A stretch of DNA of 64,000 bases from an uncultured Prevotellaceae bacterium. GTDB lineage: Bacteria; Bacteroidota; Bacteroidia; Bacteroidales; Bacteroidaceae. Positions 42,503 to 51,185 of the stretch are shown here, piece after piece. Where the stretch lies: assembly GCA_900320845.1 (NCBI GenBank), contig ONTS01000002.1:1-64000 (forward strand). The letters run 5' to 3'. Under the pieces are notes generated by a model that saw nothing but the letters and a program-made list of their open reading frames with translations, was not told the DNA's origin and ran no database searches. Position 1 is the first letter of the stretch; each line of letters begins with the position of its first letter. A program made the position numbers and the translations under genes.

Positions 42503-43894
42503 ATGAAAAAGAAAGTTATTTTCAGTGCCATAGCACTGTTATGCACATTAATGCTCCATGCTCAAAGCGTGAAGATTAACGGAGTCGCTCAGATGAACCG
42601 CGACAACGATGGCAATCAAATGCACCTTCAATATGTTGGATGGAGCTCAGATTTAGGCAAGGCCATTTCTATCTCTGACTATGGTATTTGGTCTATGACA
42701 TGGGACGGCAGCACCCTTTCAGCTCCTGTAAAAAATCCCGCTTATAGCGTTTCCGACTTCTATTCCGGTGGCAAATTCACCGATTTGGAAAAAGCAAAAT
42801 GGGCTAACAATTTCCTGCTTATGTCTGGTAACTCTGGCTCACTCTTCGTTGACAACCAGCTGATAACCATCCACGCACGCGACGAGTCTTCTACAACCGA
42901 CGAGGTTTTGTTTGCAGTACGTAAGTGGAATGCCAAAACTGGTGACCTGCTTTCAGGCGGCAGCGACTTCTTCCCGAAGTCTGCTACACTGGAGTCAGCC
43001 GGTATGGCCTACAATCCCAAGGACGGAAAAGTCTATGGTCTGTTCTACCTGACAGGTCAAGACCTTCCCTCCAGCATCACCGATGACCCCAACTACTTCC
43101 AGGATCAGGACGACGACATGACCGACGGTGACGCAGGTTACTGCCTCTGCACCATTGACCCGGGCACCATGGCTATCACTCCCATCACTCCTGGACTATA
43201 CTATTACAACTTCGTTACCTTCGCCATCAACAGCGAGGGTCGCGCTTTCGCTCTGACAAGCGGTGGCACCAGCGGTGCTGTAGAGACAGATGGTAAAATT
43301 ACCGACATCAATGGCAATTTGGCAGGTGCACACCTCTGCGAGTTTGACCTCACCACCGGTCTGATGAAGACCAAGGCTCAGCCTGCCGTTGACCCCGAAA
43401 CAGGTGAACCCTACACAGAATATGTGAACATCTACGACCATGGCACAGGATATTGCTCACAGGCAAGACGCCAGTCTGCCTGCTTTGCAAAGAGCAACCC
43501 GAACATCATGTACTGGAATGGCTATGTAAATAGTGGTAAGGGCATCAACGAATGGGGATCATGGGCAAACCTGCCTGATAGAGAATGGCGTACAAATGGT
43601 AAGTACGACACCGCTCTCTATGCTGTTGACATCAACACTGGTGCTGCCACTAAGCTATCCAACATCAACAACCGCTTCACCTTCTCTGTAATGTGGGTAG
43701 AAGATGACGACTCCAGCATCGGATCTGGCATCGACGTTATGGAGGGTCACTACAACCCGACCGGCATCAACGACATCAACACCAAGAACGAAAACACTAC
43801 CGACAACGGATGGTACAACCTCCAGGGACAACGCGTATGCAATCCCAGCAAGGGCGTATTCATCAACAATGGTAAAAAGGTAGTGGTTAAATAA
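42503..43894 (+). CDS. Secreted protein with propeller-like repeats and sorting-like tail
   Basis: A 463-aa protein with signal peptide (LLCTLMLHAQ). The body has strand patterns of a beta-propeller (AGMAYNPKDGKVYGLFYL, FVTFAINSEGRAFALTSG, LCEFDLTTG, LYAVDINTGAATKLSN), similar to DUF4394/Kelch-like quantities read per blade, though no named family is claimed. It ends GWYNLQGQRVCNPSKGVFIN plus NGKKVVVK, a sorting-like tail. Probably surface-attached. A strong terminator follows. Confidence 0.75.
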   Translation: MKKKVIFSAIALLCTLMLHAQSVKINGVAQMNRDNDGNQMHLQYVGWSSDLGKAISISDYGIWSMTWDGSTLSAPVKNPAYSVSDFYSGGKFTDLEKAKWANNFLLMSGNSGSLFVDNQLITIHARDESSTTDEVLFAVRKWNAKTGDLLSGGSDFFPKSATLESAGMAYNPKDGKVYGLFYLTGQDLPSSITDDPNYFQDQDDDMTDGDAGYCLCTIDPGTMAITPITPGLYYYNFVTFAINSEGRAFALTSGGTSGAVETDGKITDINGNLAGAHLCEFDLTTGLMKTKAQPAVDPETGEPYTEYVNIYDHGTGYCSQARRQSACFAKSNPNIMYWNGYVNSGKGINEWGSWANLPDREWRTNGKYDTALYAVDINTGAATKLSNINNRFTFSVMWVEDDDSSIGSGIDVMEGHYNPTGINDINTKNENTTDNGWYNLQGQRVCNPSKGVFINNGKKVVVK

Positions 43895-43912
43895 CAAACT
43901 AATGAATATCAG

Positions 43913-43948
43913 GAGAGATGTGTCTCAGCAGGCACATCTCTCTTTTTT
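43913..43948 (+). terminator. Rho-independent terminator
   Basis: GAGAGATGTG (43913-43922) pairs with CACATCTCTC (43933-43942), followed by six T. Confidence 0.95.
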
Positions 43949-44229
43949 ACTGGTATAGTTGGCTTCCTTAAATACATGTGTCAGGCATGGCATATCTGAT
44001 ATGCTACATGCACAGTTCCCCATCCCTACCGTATTGCTTTAAGAGGGCAACGGCATCATTATTGTTTTATAGAAGTACGCTCTTCACTTTCCTATCTCCC
44101 AACATTGGCTGATTAATGGTTCCCCATTGTATTCCTATCACGAGAATAGCCCTCACACGATGTAGTCTGAGAGCTGCTGCATATCCTGGTGTGTCATGCC
44201 CTTAACAGGCACAATGTGCGACTACGGAG
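43949..44229. other. Intergenic stretch between convergent genes
   Basis: No long open frame or promoter is seen. On the minus strand 44160-44205 reads VKGMTHQDMQQLSDYIV and a stop, which looks like the last residues of a lost gene, but there is too little to identify it. Confidence 0.4.
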
Positions 44230-44988
44230 TTATAGTTTCATCACACGTTTCATATCCAGATTCTCCATTCCTTCTGGGCAATGGGTGGAGAGATACACTG
44301 TAGGATTGTCTTTCACGAACTGTCTTACGCGGTCAAGGGTGATGCGGGCAGCGTCTTTGTCTTCATAGACGATGCTGAGTTTGTTAGCCTTGAGTGCGGC
44401 ATCGCAGTAAGTCACATCGCCATGGAACATGTAGAATAAGTCTTCGTATTCCAGTATTACGATGCTATTACCCTTGGTATGTCCTTTGGCTTCTATGAAA
44501 TACAAGCCGTCGGCAATCTTTTCCACTGCAGGGAAGTTCTTGTAAGCGCCATCCTTATAGGTCACACGCACAATATTTTCTCCCTCCAGTTTCATGACAT
44601 CGGCATCCTCGGGAGCGATGTACACCTTGGCATTGGGGAAGAAGCCTATGCAGTCGGTATGGTCGTTGTGCTTATGTGTGATAAGAATCTTTATCACCTG
44701 CTCGGGCTTGTATCCCAGGTTTGCAAATGCCTGCATATAGTCGTCAACCTGCTCACCCATATACAAGGGAGCACCCAACTTTTTAGCTGGAGCCTTGAAG
44801 TCTGCATTGAAACCTGTATCAATGAGGATTACCCCCTCGTCGGTGTCAAGTAAGAAGTTTTGCAGACTGCTGCGGTAGATGATTTGCTCATCAAAATATT
44901 CTTTTCCTTCTTCACCTCCGAAGGCAAAACTTTGATTCATAAAGCCGTTGTCAAACATTCTCACGGCTTTGATAGCATTGATTTTCAT
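44230..44988 (-). CDS. Metallo-beta-lactamase-fold hydrolase (N-acyl-homoserine-lactonase-like)
   Basis: A 252-aa cytoplasmic protein. The metal site THKHNDH (His105, His107, Asp109, His110), GHTKGNS (second His) and HGDVTYCD (bridging Asp) are all present, so two metal ions and hydrolytic activity are expected. The overall length and the early VILIDTG strand resemble AHL lactonase-like members, but Bacteroidales are not known for AHL signalling, so another ester or lactone is more likely. It overlaps the small Cys-rich gene upstream by four bases (ATGA). Confidence 0.85.
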   Translation of the reverse strand: MKINAIKAVRMFDNGFMNQSFAFGGEEGKEYFDEQIIYRSSLQNFLLDTDEGVILIDTGFNADFKAPAKKLGAPLYMGEQVDDYMQAFANLGYKPEQVIKILITHKHNDHTDCIGFFPNAKVYIAPEDADVMKLEGENIVRVTYKDGAYKNFPAVEKIADGLYFIEAKGHTKGNSIVILEYEDLFYMFHGDVTYCDAALKANKLSIVYEDKDAARITLDRVRQFVKDNPTVYLSTHCPEGMENLDMKRVMKL

Positions 44989-45176
44989 GGTGTTTGGTAT
45001 TTATTAAAGTTGTACATTTCTCTTATTCTTTGTTTTTCTTCACCAGGGAGTGAAGTAAAATAGGCTTTCCATTCTGGGCAGAAATTGATATGCCATCGCC
45101 ATAATCGTCCTAAAAGGGATGTTGATTTACGATCGTGATATGCACGAAACCGACAGTTCTCGCAATTGTATGCCAT
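44985..45176 (-). CDS. Small Cys-rich protein, 63 aa
   Basis: MAYNCENCRFRAYHDRK, then LLGRLWRWHINFCPEWKAY and TSLPGEEKQRIREMYN. CxxC plus a third Cys and His could bind zinc. It is a conserved-looking small Bacteroidales protein of unknown function. Translation is probably coupled to the metallo-hydrolase by the ATGA overlap. Confidence 0.75.
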   Translation of the reverse strand: MAYNCENCRFRAYHDRKSTSLLGRLWRWHINFCPEWKAYFTSLPGEEKQRIREMYNFNKYQTP

Positions 45177-45220
45177 AGTGTCTGTATTTTATAAATGTGT
45201 AGATTAGAGTTGCTATTCCG

Positions 45221-45253
45221 TAAAGATATCATTTTTTTCATTTATCCTGCAAA
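45221..45253 (-). promoter_or_regulatory. Promoter of the Cys-rich protein / metallo-hydrolase operon
   Basis: On the minus strand TTTG (45253-45250), 21 nt, TATCTTTA (45228-45221); one mismatch to TAnnTTTG. The start is near 45214, about 38 nt before the ATG. Confidence 0.65.
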
Positions 45254-45392
45254 GCTTGCCAACCATTCTTCAATCATTCCTGTTGTTATGTCGCTGTAGC
45301 TATTGACCTCCACGTTTCCGCCAATCATCCTCTTAACATAGCTGAAAGGCAAAAACTGAATACTTAATAGCCACATCTCCAAACTTATTGGC

Positions 45393-45400
45393 TACCTTTG
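45393..45400 (+). promoter_or_regulatory. -7 element directly before the pseudouridine synthase start
   Basis: TACCTTTG at 45393-45400 ends only 7 nt before the ATG at 45408. Since transcription usually begins about 7 nt after this box, the mRNA would have almost no leader. The -33 box is not clear. Confidence 0.6.
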
Positions 45401-45407
45401 CCGTGAT

Positions 45408-46115
45408 ATGGACATTGTATACGAAGACAACCACCTGTTGATCGTCAATAAACACTGTGGCGAAATCGTTCAGGGCGACAAGACGGGCGACGAGTCTATG
45501 GCAGAAACCTTGAAACGCTACCTAAAGGAGAAATATGCCAAGCCTGGCAACGTCTTCTTAGGTGTCGTCCATCGTCTGGACCGTCCTGTCAGCGGGTTGG
45601 TGGTTTTTGCCCGTACCAGCAAAGCCCTGTCGCGTCTCAACGACATGTTTCGCAAGGGCGAAGTGAAGAAGACCTATTGGGCCATCGTGCCTCGCAAAGG
45701 CGGGATGCCCTCCCCCACCGCCGCCCCCATCATGTTGCACCATTGGCTTACACGCAACGAGCAGAAGAACATCAGCCGTGCCTACGACAACGAGGTGCCA
45801 GGCAGCAAGGAGGCACGCTTGGAATACCTGACACTCAGTGTCAGCGACCGCTATGCGTTGGTAGAGGTACACCTCTTCACCGGCCGTCATCACCAGATAC
45901 GCTGTCAGCTGGCTAAGGCAGGCATGCCCATCAAGGGAGACCTGAAATATGGCGCACCACGTTCCAATGACGATGGAGGCATCTCCCTCATGGCACGACG
46001 CATTGCTTTCACACATCCCGTTTCACGACAGCCCATCGACATCAGTATTGATGTTCCTGACGATAACCTATGGCAAACACTTTGCGAACAATGGCAACAA
46101 CCTGCCAGACACTGA
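45408..46115 (+). CDS. RluA-family pseudouridine synthase
   Basis: A 235-aa protein starting MDIVYEDNHLLIVNK, the usual RluA-family opening. The catalytic motif HRLDRPVSG holds Asp58, and HLFTGRHHQIRCQLA is the second conserved block. It lacks an S4 domain, as do several single-domain members acting on rRNA or tRNA uridines; the exact site cannot be told. It is followed after 13 nt by the sensor kinase gene, so a housekeeping gene may lead a regulatory operon. Confidence 0.9.
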   Translation: MDIVYEDNHLLIVNKHCGEIVQGDKTGDESMAETLKRYLKEKYAKPGNVFLGVVHRLDRPVSGLVVFARTSKALSRLNDMFRKGEVKKTYWAIVPRKGGMPSPTAAPIMLHHWLTRNEQKNISRAYDNEVPGSKEARLEYLTLSVSDRYALVEVHLFTGRHHQIRCQLAKAGMPIKGDLKYGAPRSNDDGGISLMARRIAFTHPVSRQPIDISIDVPDDNLWQTLCEQWQQPARH

Positions 46116-46128
46116 ACACTTCTTTCTT

Positions 46129-49100
46129 ATGAGGCAACCGGCATCACGTTCCTTTCATACACTCCTAACATACCGAACATGGTTCGTTGTGTTCACCTGT
46201 GTTGCAACAATGCTGGCTGCCTGTTCGCAGGGCGATGACAATATGGCAGAGATGCTCAACAGCAAAGCCTATGACTTCCACTACCGCAACCTCGACTCCA
46301 CGCAATACTATGCTCAACAGGTTCTGACGGTTCCCGATGCTTCGGACATAACCCGCGCCGAAGCATTCAACCATCTTGCCTTTGTCCAGTTGGCACGCAT
46401 GAACTACTTGCAGGCACGCCACCTGCTCGACACCATTCCCCTTGTCACACAAGACCACATCGAGCTCCTTGTTGCCGATGTGCAGCTGATGCGTCTATGT
46501 CAGCGCTGTTCGGAGAACAAGCAATTCTATGACCATCGCGAACATGCCGAGCAACATCTGCACCGCATACGTGAGGATATTGAGACACTCACACCGCATC
46601 AGAAAGAGCGTTTCATCTATGCCGAGAGCGAATACAACATTGTGCTGTCCACCTATTACTATTATATGGGCTTGGAACAAGAGGCTGCCGATGCACTGGC
46701 ACAGCTGCAGACAAGAGAGTGGCTTACCCAAGACACGGCACAATACCTGGCTTACCTCTACAACTATGGTGCCGGTGGCTCCATCACGGACGGTACTGCC
46801 GAGCAGATAGCGCAGCAGGAGTGGGAACTCCTGACTCGCTGCTATCAGATTGCCGCCAAGCACCAGTACCCTTATTGGCGTGCCAATGCTCTGCAGTCGC
46901 TCAGCGAGCACTTGCTCAACCCCGCGCAGCGCGACACGCTGCTGCATCACAACCGCTCTTCTCTTCAGTTGCTCAACACCGCCGACACCCCTGACAGTCT
47001 CTTGGCAGGTCAATTCGCCACTGAAGCACTCGATTTCTTTGCTGGCTATGGCGATGTCTACCAGATGGCCGGCGCCTATCGCACATTGGCACGATGTTAT
47101 CAGCAGATAGGCGACTATAGTAACGCCCTCACCCTACTCCACGATGCGCTTGATGCCGACACCCTCATCATGCAAGCCCCCGACCTCGTGGCATCCATCT
47201 GCGAACAGCTGTCCATTGTCAGTTCCGCCCTTAACGACAAGGCGCAGAGCGATCACTACCGCAATCAGTATCTCGACCTCATAGGGCGCACACAGCAAGA
47301 CAAAGCCCAAGAGGCACTGGCAGAACAACTCGGCAGCGGCGACCAGCAGCGCACCACCATCATCATCATCATTAGTGTATTACTTCTCCTCTCTGTGTTC
47401 GTCACCCTGTTTCTGATATGGCGGCAGCGTCACCGCAACGCCCACGAAAGCAGACTGAAGACGTGGCGCCAGCCTCTTAGCGAGTGGTCGACGCAACAAG
47501 CGGCACAACATAAGGCGTGGCAGGAAGAACAGGAGATAGCGGCAGAAATGCTGCAGAGCGAGGAACTGCTGCTACAGACACATCAGCTCAAATACATGGA
47601 ACAACGTGCCAAGCTGGCTATCGTGAACAGCATCACACCGCTCATCGACCGCATATTGGTGGAATACCAGCGGGGAAAAGGCACACTGAATGACGAGCAG
47701 CGCAATTATATCAACGAACTGACGCTGAAGATTGAAGACTATAACAAAACGCTCACCCAATGGATACAGATGCAGCAGGGCACCCTCAACATGCACATTG
47801 AGAGTTTCCCCGTTCAACACCTGTTCGACATTGTGGCACACAACAAGACAAGCTTCACGCAGAAAGGTATAGACCTTCGCATTGAAAACACCGACCTGTG
47901 GGCTAAGGGCGACCCCACCCTCACCCTGTTCATGATCAACACCATCACCGACAATGCACGCCGTTTCACGCCCGAAGGAGGACACATCACCCTTACCACC
48001 TTGTTGACGGGGAAGATGGTTGAGATCAGCATCAGCGACAATGGCACTGGCATGAGCAACGAAGTCTGCGCTAACCTATTCAAACTCCATGCCCCCCTCG
48101 CCACACCTCATGGCAGCGAGTCGCAACATCACGGCTTCGGATTGCTCAATTGTAGGGGCATCATAGAGAAGTACCGTAAGATGTCGCCAGTGTTCTCTGG
48201 CTGCGAGATAGGTTGTAGCAGCACTCTGGGCAAGGGCAGTCGTTTCCATTTCCGTTTACCTCAAGGCATCCGTCGCACCCTGACGGCACTGCTTTTGCTG
48301 TTGTCACTCACCATGCAGGCACGCCAACATCAGACACATCCGCAGACAGCGGCGCAATGGGCGGACAGCGTCTACTACGCCAACATCTATGCACACTACG
48401 AGGATGCACTCAACGGAGCTGCCAAGGCACTGAGCATCATCAACGACACATACCGGAACGCATTGCAGAACAACCTCGACACACTGCTTACTGAAGGAAC
48501 ACTGTCTACCATACCGCCGGAAGTGGAATGGCTGCACCACAACATTGACGCTCCTTACGACGTTATTCTCGACATACGCAACGAAGCCGCCATAGCCGCA
48601 TTGGCATTGCATAAGTGGCAGACTTACTACTATCACAACCGCGTCTACACCCTATTATATAAGGAGCTCCATGCCGACAACATGTTAGTAAGCAACATTA
48701 AGGAGTTGCAACACAACATTGGCAAGAAGAATGTCACCATCATCTTTCTCCTTGCCCTGCTCATCGGCTCGCTGTTGACATTCTACCTGCACTACATCCG
48801 TCCGCGGAGGCAGCAGCGACAGCACATGGCGTTGGTGGGTAACATCACCCAGACGCTACAGGGCGACAGCTCGTATGAAGACAAGCTGCAACGCATTAGA
48901 CGCATAGACACCTCTACCCTGCCCTTCAACCTCAAACAACTCGTCACCGACATCACCGACACGCTTAATGCCGATATCGCACTACAACAGCAATACGACG
49001 ACAGCATGACGCTGATCAGCGACCAGCACAGACGTGTTGACTTCGAGAAGCAACGGCTGCACATCACCAACAGCGTGCTTGACAACTGCCTCTCCACACT

Positions 49101-49611
49101 GAAGCACGAAACGATGTACTTCCCCACCCGCATCCGCCAAATGCTGGAAAACGACCGTATGCAAGCCAACGACGCACACGAGATGACGGCATACTACCAC
49201 ACCCTCCATGCCCTACTCGCTGCACAGGCACAGCAACAGACCGAGACTACACCTCTGCCATCACCACAGAAGATGATGACCATGCTTGCCGACACGCTGC
49301 AAAGCATGCAGAAGGGAAAGGCAGAATGGATTATACAGACTTCGTCCTTACCGCATTACTCGCTGATAATATGCCGGATAGATTGTGGCGCCATTGCCGA
49401 CAAGCCCTATGCCAACCTCTTCAACTTCGACGAATACGACAACCAGCCTCTGCTCCTCTGTCGCCAGATAGTGAGAGACATCGGCGAAAGCACCAACTAC
49501 CGTGCATGCGGCATCAAGGCAACGGCACAGGAAGGAAGACACACTGTCATTGCCATCACACTGCCGGAGAAAGTGGTGACAGCATGGCGAAAAACAAGGA
49601 ACAACACATAA
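46129..49611 (+). CDS. DUF5112/DUF5113-type sensor histidine kinase with two periplasmic TPR-like sensors
   Basis: An 1160-aa protein. The start at 46129 (MRQPASRSF) was chosen because it gives a lipoprotein-like signal (MLAAC) and avoids overlap with the RluA gene. Residues 30-400 are helical TPR-like repeats outside the membrane, TM1 at about 407-432, a coiled region, then an HATPase domain (about 597-714: NTITDNARRF, SDNGTGMS with Asp637, HHGFGLLNCRG). A second signal/TM segment (716-732) leads to another outer helical domain, TM3 (869-890), and a C-terminal cytoplasmic domain. The expected H-box His is not seen; the place has VNSITP (Asn500). Architecture matches Bacteroidetes DUF5112/DUF5113 kinases. 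Response regulator gene follows at 42 nt. Confidence 0.8.
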   Translation: MRQPASRSFHTLLTYRTWFVVFTCVATMLAACSQGDDNMAEMLNSKAYDFHYRNLDSTQYYAQQVLTVPDASDITRAEAFNHLAFVQLARMNYLQARHLLDTIPLVTQDHIELLVADVQLMRLCQRCSENKQFYDHREHAEQHLHRIREDIETLTPHQKERFIYAESEYNIVLSTYYYYMGLEQEAADALAQLQTREWLTQDTAQYLAYLYNYGAGGSITDGTAEQIAQQEWELLTRCYQIAAKHQYPYWRANALQSLSEHLLNPAQRDTLLHHNRSSLQLLNTADTPDSLLAGQFATEALDFFAGYGDVYQMAGAYRTLARCYQQIGDYSNALTLLHDALDADTLIMQAPDLVASICEQLSIVSSALNDKAQSDHYRNQYLDLIGRTQQDKAQEALAEQLGSGDQQRTTIIIIISVLLLLSVFVTLFLIWRQRHRNAHESRLKTWRQPLSEWSTQQAAQHKAWQEEQEIAAEMLQSEELLLQTHQLKYMEQRAKLAIVNSITPLIDRILVEYQRGKGTLNDEQRNYINELTLKIEDYNKTLTQWIQMQQGTLNMHIESFPVQHLFDIVAHNKTSFTQKGIDLRIENTDLWAKGDPTLTLFMINTITDNARRFTPEGGHITLTTLLTGKMVEISISDNGTGMSNEVCANLFKLHAPLATPHGSESQHHGFGLLNCRGIIEKYRKMSPVFSGCEIGCSSTLGKGSRFHFRLPQGIRRTLTALLLLLSLTMQARQHQTHPQTAAQWADSVYYANIYAHYEDALNGAAKALSIINDTYRNALQNNLDTLLTEGTLSTIPPEVEWLHHNIDAPYDVILDIRNEAAIAALALHKWQTYYYHNRVYTLLYKELHADNMLVSNIKELQHNIGKKNVTIIFLLALLIGSLLTFYLHYIRPRRQQRQHMALVGNITQTLQGDSSYEDKLQRIRRIDTSTLPFNLKQLVTDITDTLNADIALQQQYDDSMTLISDQHRRVDFEKQRLHITNSVLDNCLSTLKHETMYFPTRIRQMLENDRMQANDAHEMTAYYHTLHALLAAQAQQQTETTPLPSPQKMMTMLADTLQSMQKGKAEWIIQTSSLPHYSLIICRIDCGAIADKPYANLFNFDEYDNQPLLLCRQIVRDIGESTNYRACGIKATAQEGRHTVIAITLPEKVVTAWRKTRNNT

Positions 49612-49653
49612 CGACAATAAACATATATCCCCCATCAAACCATAATAACAACC

Positions 49654-50379
49654 ATGAAACCATTCAAAGTTATCATCGTGGAAGATGTGCCTTTAGAGAT
49701 GAAAGGTACCATCGGCATCGTTCGCAACGACATACCCGAGGCCGACATTATCGGCACCACCGACAACGAGCAGGAATACTGGCAGTTGCTGAAGAAACAG
49801 TTGCCCGACCTCATTCTGCTCGACCTGGGATTGAGTGGCTCCACCACCATAGGTGTTGAGATTTGCCGTCACACAAAGGAACAGCATCCAGACATCAAGA
49901 TACTGATTTTCACCGGGGAGACACTCAACGAGAAACTTTGGGTCGATGTTCTTGATGCCGGATGTGATGGTATCATCCTCAAGACCGGCGAGATGCTCAC
50001 ACGCAACGATGTCATGAGTGTAATGGATGGCAAGCAGTTGGTGTTCAATCAGCCCATCCTTGAGCGCATCGTAGAGCTGTTCAAGCACAATGTAGGCAGT
50101 CAGATGATGCGTCAGGAATCCGTCATCGACTACGAGATAGACGAATACGACGAGCGTTTCCTCCGACATCTCGCACTGGGATACACCAAGGAGCAGATAG
50201 CCAACCTGAAAGGCATGCCTTTTGGCGTCAAGAGTATAGAAAAGCGTCAGAACGACCTAATACAAAAGCTCTTCCCCGATGGCAACAACGGCATGAACAT
50301 CAATGCTACACGTCTGGCGGTGCGTGCCTGCGAACTGCACATCCTCGACCTTGAAAACCTGCAACCCGACCCGGCATAA
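49654..50379 (+). CDS. Response regulator partner of the sensor kinase
   Basis: A 241-aa protein with a receiver domain (acidic pair Glu10-Asp11, phospho-acceptor Asp57 in LLDLGLSG, Thr/Lys in IFTGET and IILKTGE) and a C-terminal domain with a LuxR-like/DUF5932-like helical region (RFLRHLALGYTKEQIANLK, VKSIEKRQNDLIQKLF). It likely binds DNA or another protein after phosphorylation by the preceding kinase. Its stop overlaps the next start by one base (TAATG). Confidence 0.85.
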   Translation: MKPFKVIIVEDVPLEMKGTIGIVRNDIPEADIIGTTDNEQEYWQLLKKQLPDLILLDLGLSGSTTIGVEICRHTKEQHPDIKILIFTGETLNEKLWVDVLDAGCDGIILKTGEMLTRNDVMSVMDGKQLVFNQPILERIVELFKHNVGSQMMRQESVIDYEIDEYDERFLRHLALGYTKEQIANLKGMPFGVKSIEKRQNDLIQKLFPDGNNGMNINATRLAVRACELHILDLENLQPDPA

Positions 50380-50954
50380 TGAAACCTGCACAACTCACCC
50401 GCATCCTGCTCATATGCTATCCCGTTCTAGCTTTTGTCACGTGGATATTCAGTGTCATGATGCCGCAATGGCAAGGGCATTCCCTTCTGTCGCCAACCAA
50501 CATCCGACACCTTGCCACGCACACCGTGGCTGACACCGCCCCGTGGCTGCTCTATGCCGCCATGGTAGCCGTCATTGTCGGCAATCTGCGTGTCATCAGC
50601 CATACATTATCCCAAGCTACTGCGCCTAAAGGCAAGGTATGGCTCTATCTTTTGGGCGAGGTGCTACTGTTAGCAGCTATGATATATCTCCTAGTGGTGC
50701 AGCATGGGGCCGCATTGCGGGGCATCAATGGACAGATGTTGTCGCCACAACTCATTGCCATAGGTCCGTTTCTGCTTCTGCTCATCCTCATCATTCTCAG
50801 CACAACAGCTGCCTGGCACCTACATGCCGTCACCACATGGCATGAATCATACCGCATGTGGGTGAGAGGTCTGCAACAGTTTTTACCCTACGTCATCCCT
50901 CTCGCACTCGCCGTACACTTGGCGTACACACTGGGATCTATCATCTGGGGATAA
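50379..50954 (+). CDS. Five-TM membrane protein, possibly AbgT-related fragment
   Basis: A 191-aa hydrophobic protein with five probable TM helices (about 9-26, 52-70, 86-106, 125-145, 168-188). The segment SLLSPTNIRHLATHTVADTA followed by a hydrophobic helix recalls the N-terminal part of AbgT p-aminobenzoyl-glutamate transporters, which are about 500 residues; this protein is less than half that length. Translation is coupled to the response regulator by a TAATG overlap. Transport activity is unlikely if truncated; a link to the sensor kinase is possible. Confidence 0.6.
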   Translation: MKPAQLTRILLICYPVLAFVTWIFSVMMPQWQGHSLLSPTNIRHLATHTVADTAPWLLYAAMVAVIVGNLRVISHTLSQATAPKGKVWLYLLGEVLLLAAMIYLLVVQHGAALRGINGQMLSPQLIAIGPFLLLLILIILSTTAAWHLHAVTTWHESYRMWVRGLQQFLPYVIPLALAVHLAYTLGSIIWG

Positions 50955-51067
50955 ACCGCACCCATTGTAAACAGCCCCTTGCCCCCAATGCAAGAACGCA
51001 CTTCAACAACATGGAAAACCAACTGATTGGCAAATAGTTAACAAATACTATTAAAGAAGTGTAAATA

Positions 51068-51099
51068 TTTTCCAATGTAAGACAGAGTGTGTACTTTTG
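51068..51099 (+). promoter_or_regulatory. Promoter of the 674-aa surface protein gene
   Basis: TTTT (51068-51071), 20 nt, TACTTTTG (51092-51099). The start is expected near 51106, giving an 80-nt leader. Confidence 0.75.
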
Positions 51100-51185
51100 C
51101 AGCATCTTAATGAGCAACCGCTCAACCATCAGCAAAAAACAATTATTACATACCCTATTCATTATTTCAATTCAAAATCAACAAC

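Noticed and set aside
44160..44205. Possible C-terminal remnant VKGMTHQDMQQLSDYIV on the minus strand
   Set aside because: Only 17 plausible residues with stops on both sides; too short to call a pseudogene.
45949..46128. 60-residue N-terminal extension of the sensor kinase
   Set aside because: It overlaps the RluA-type gene almost throughout, and the signal sequence begins at 46129.
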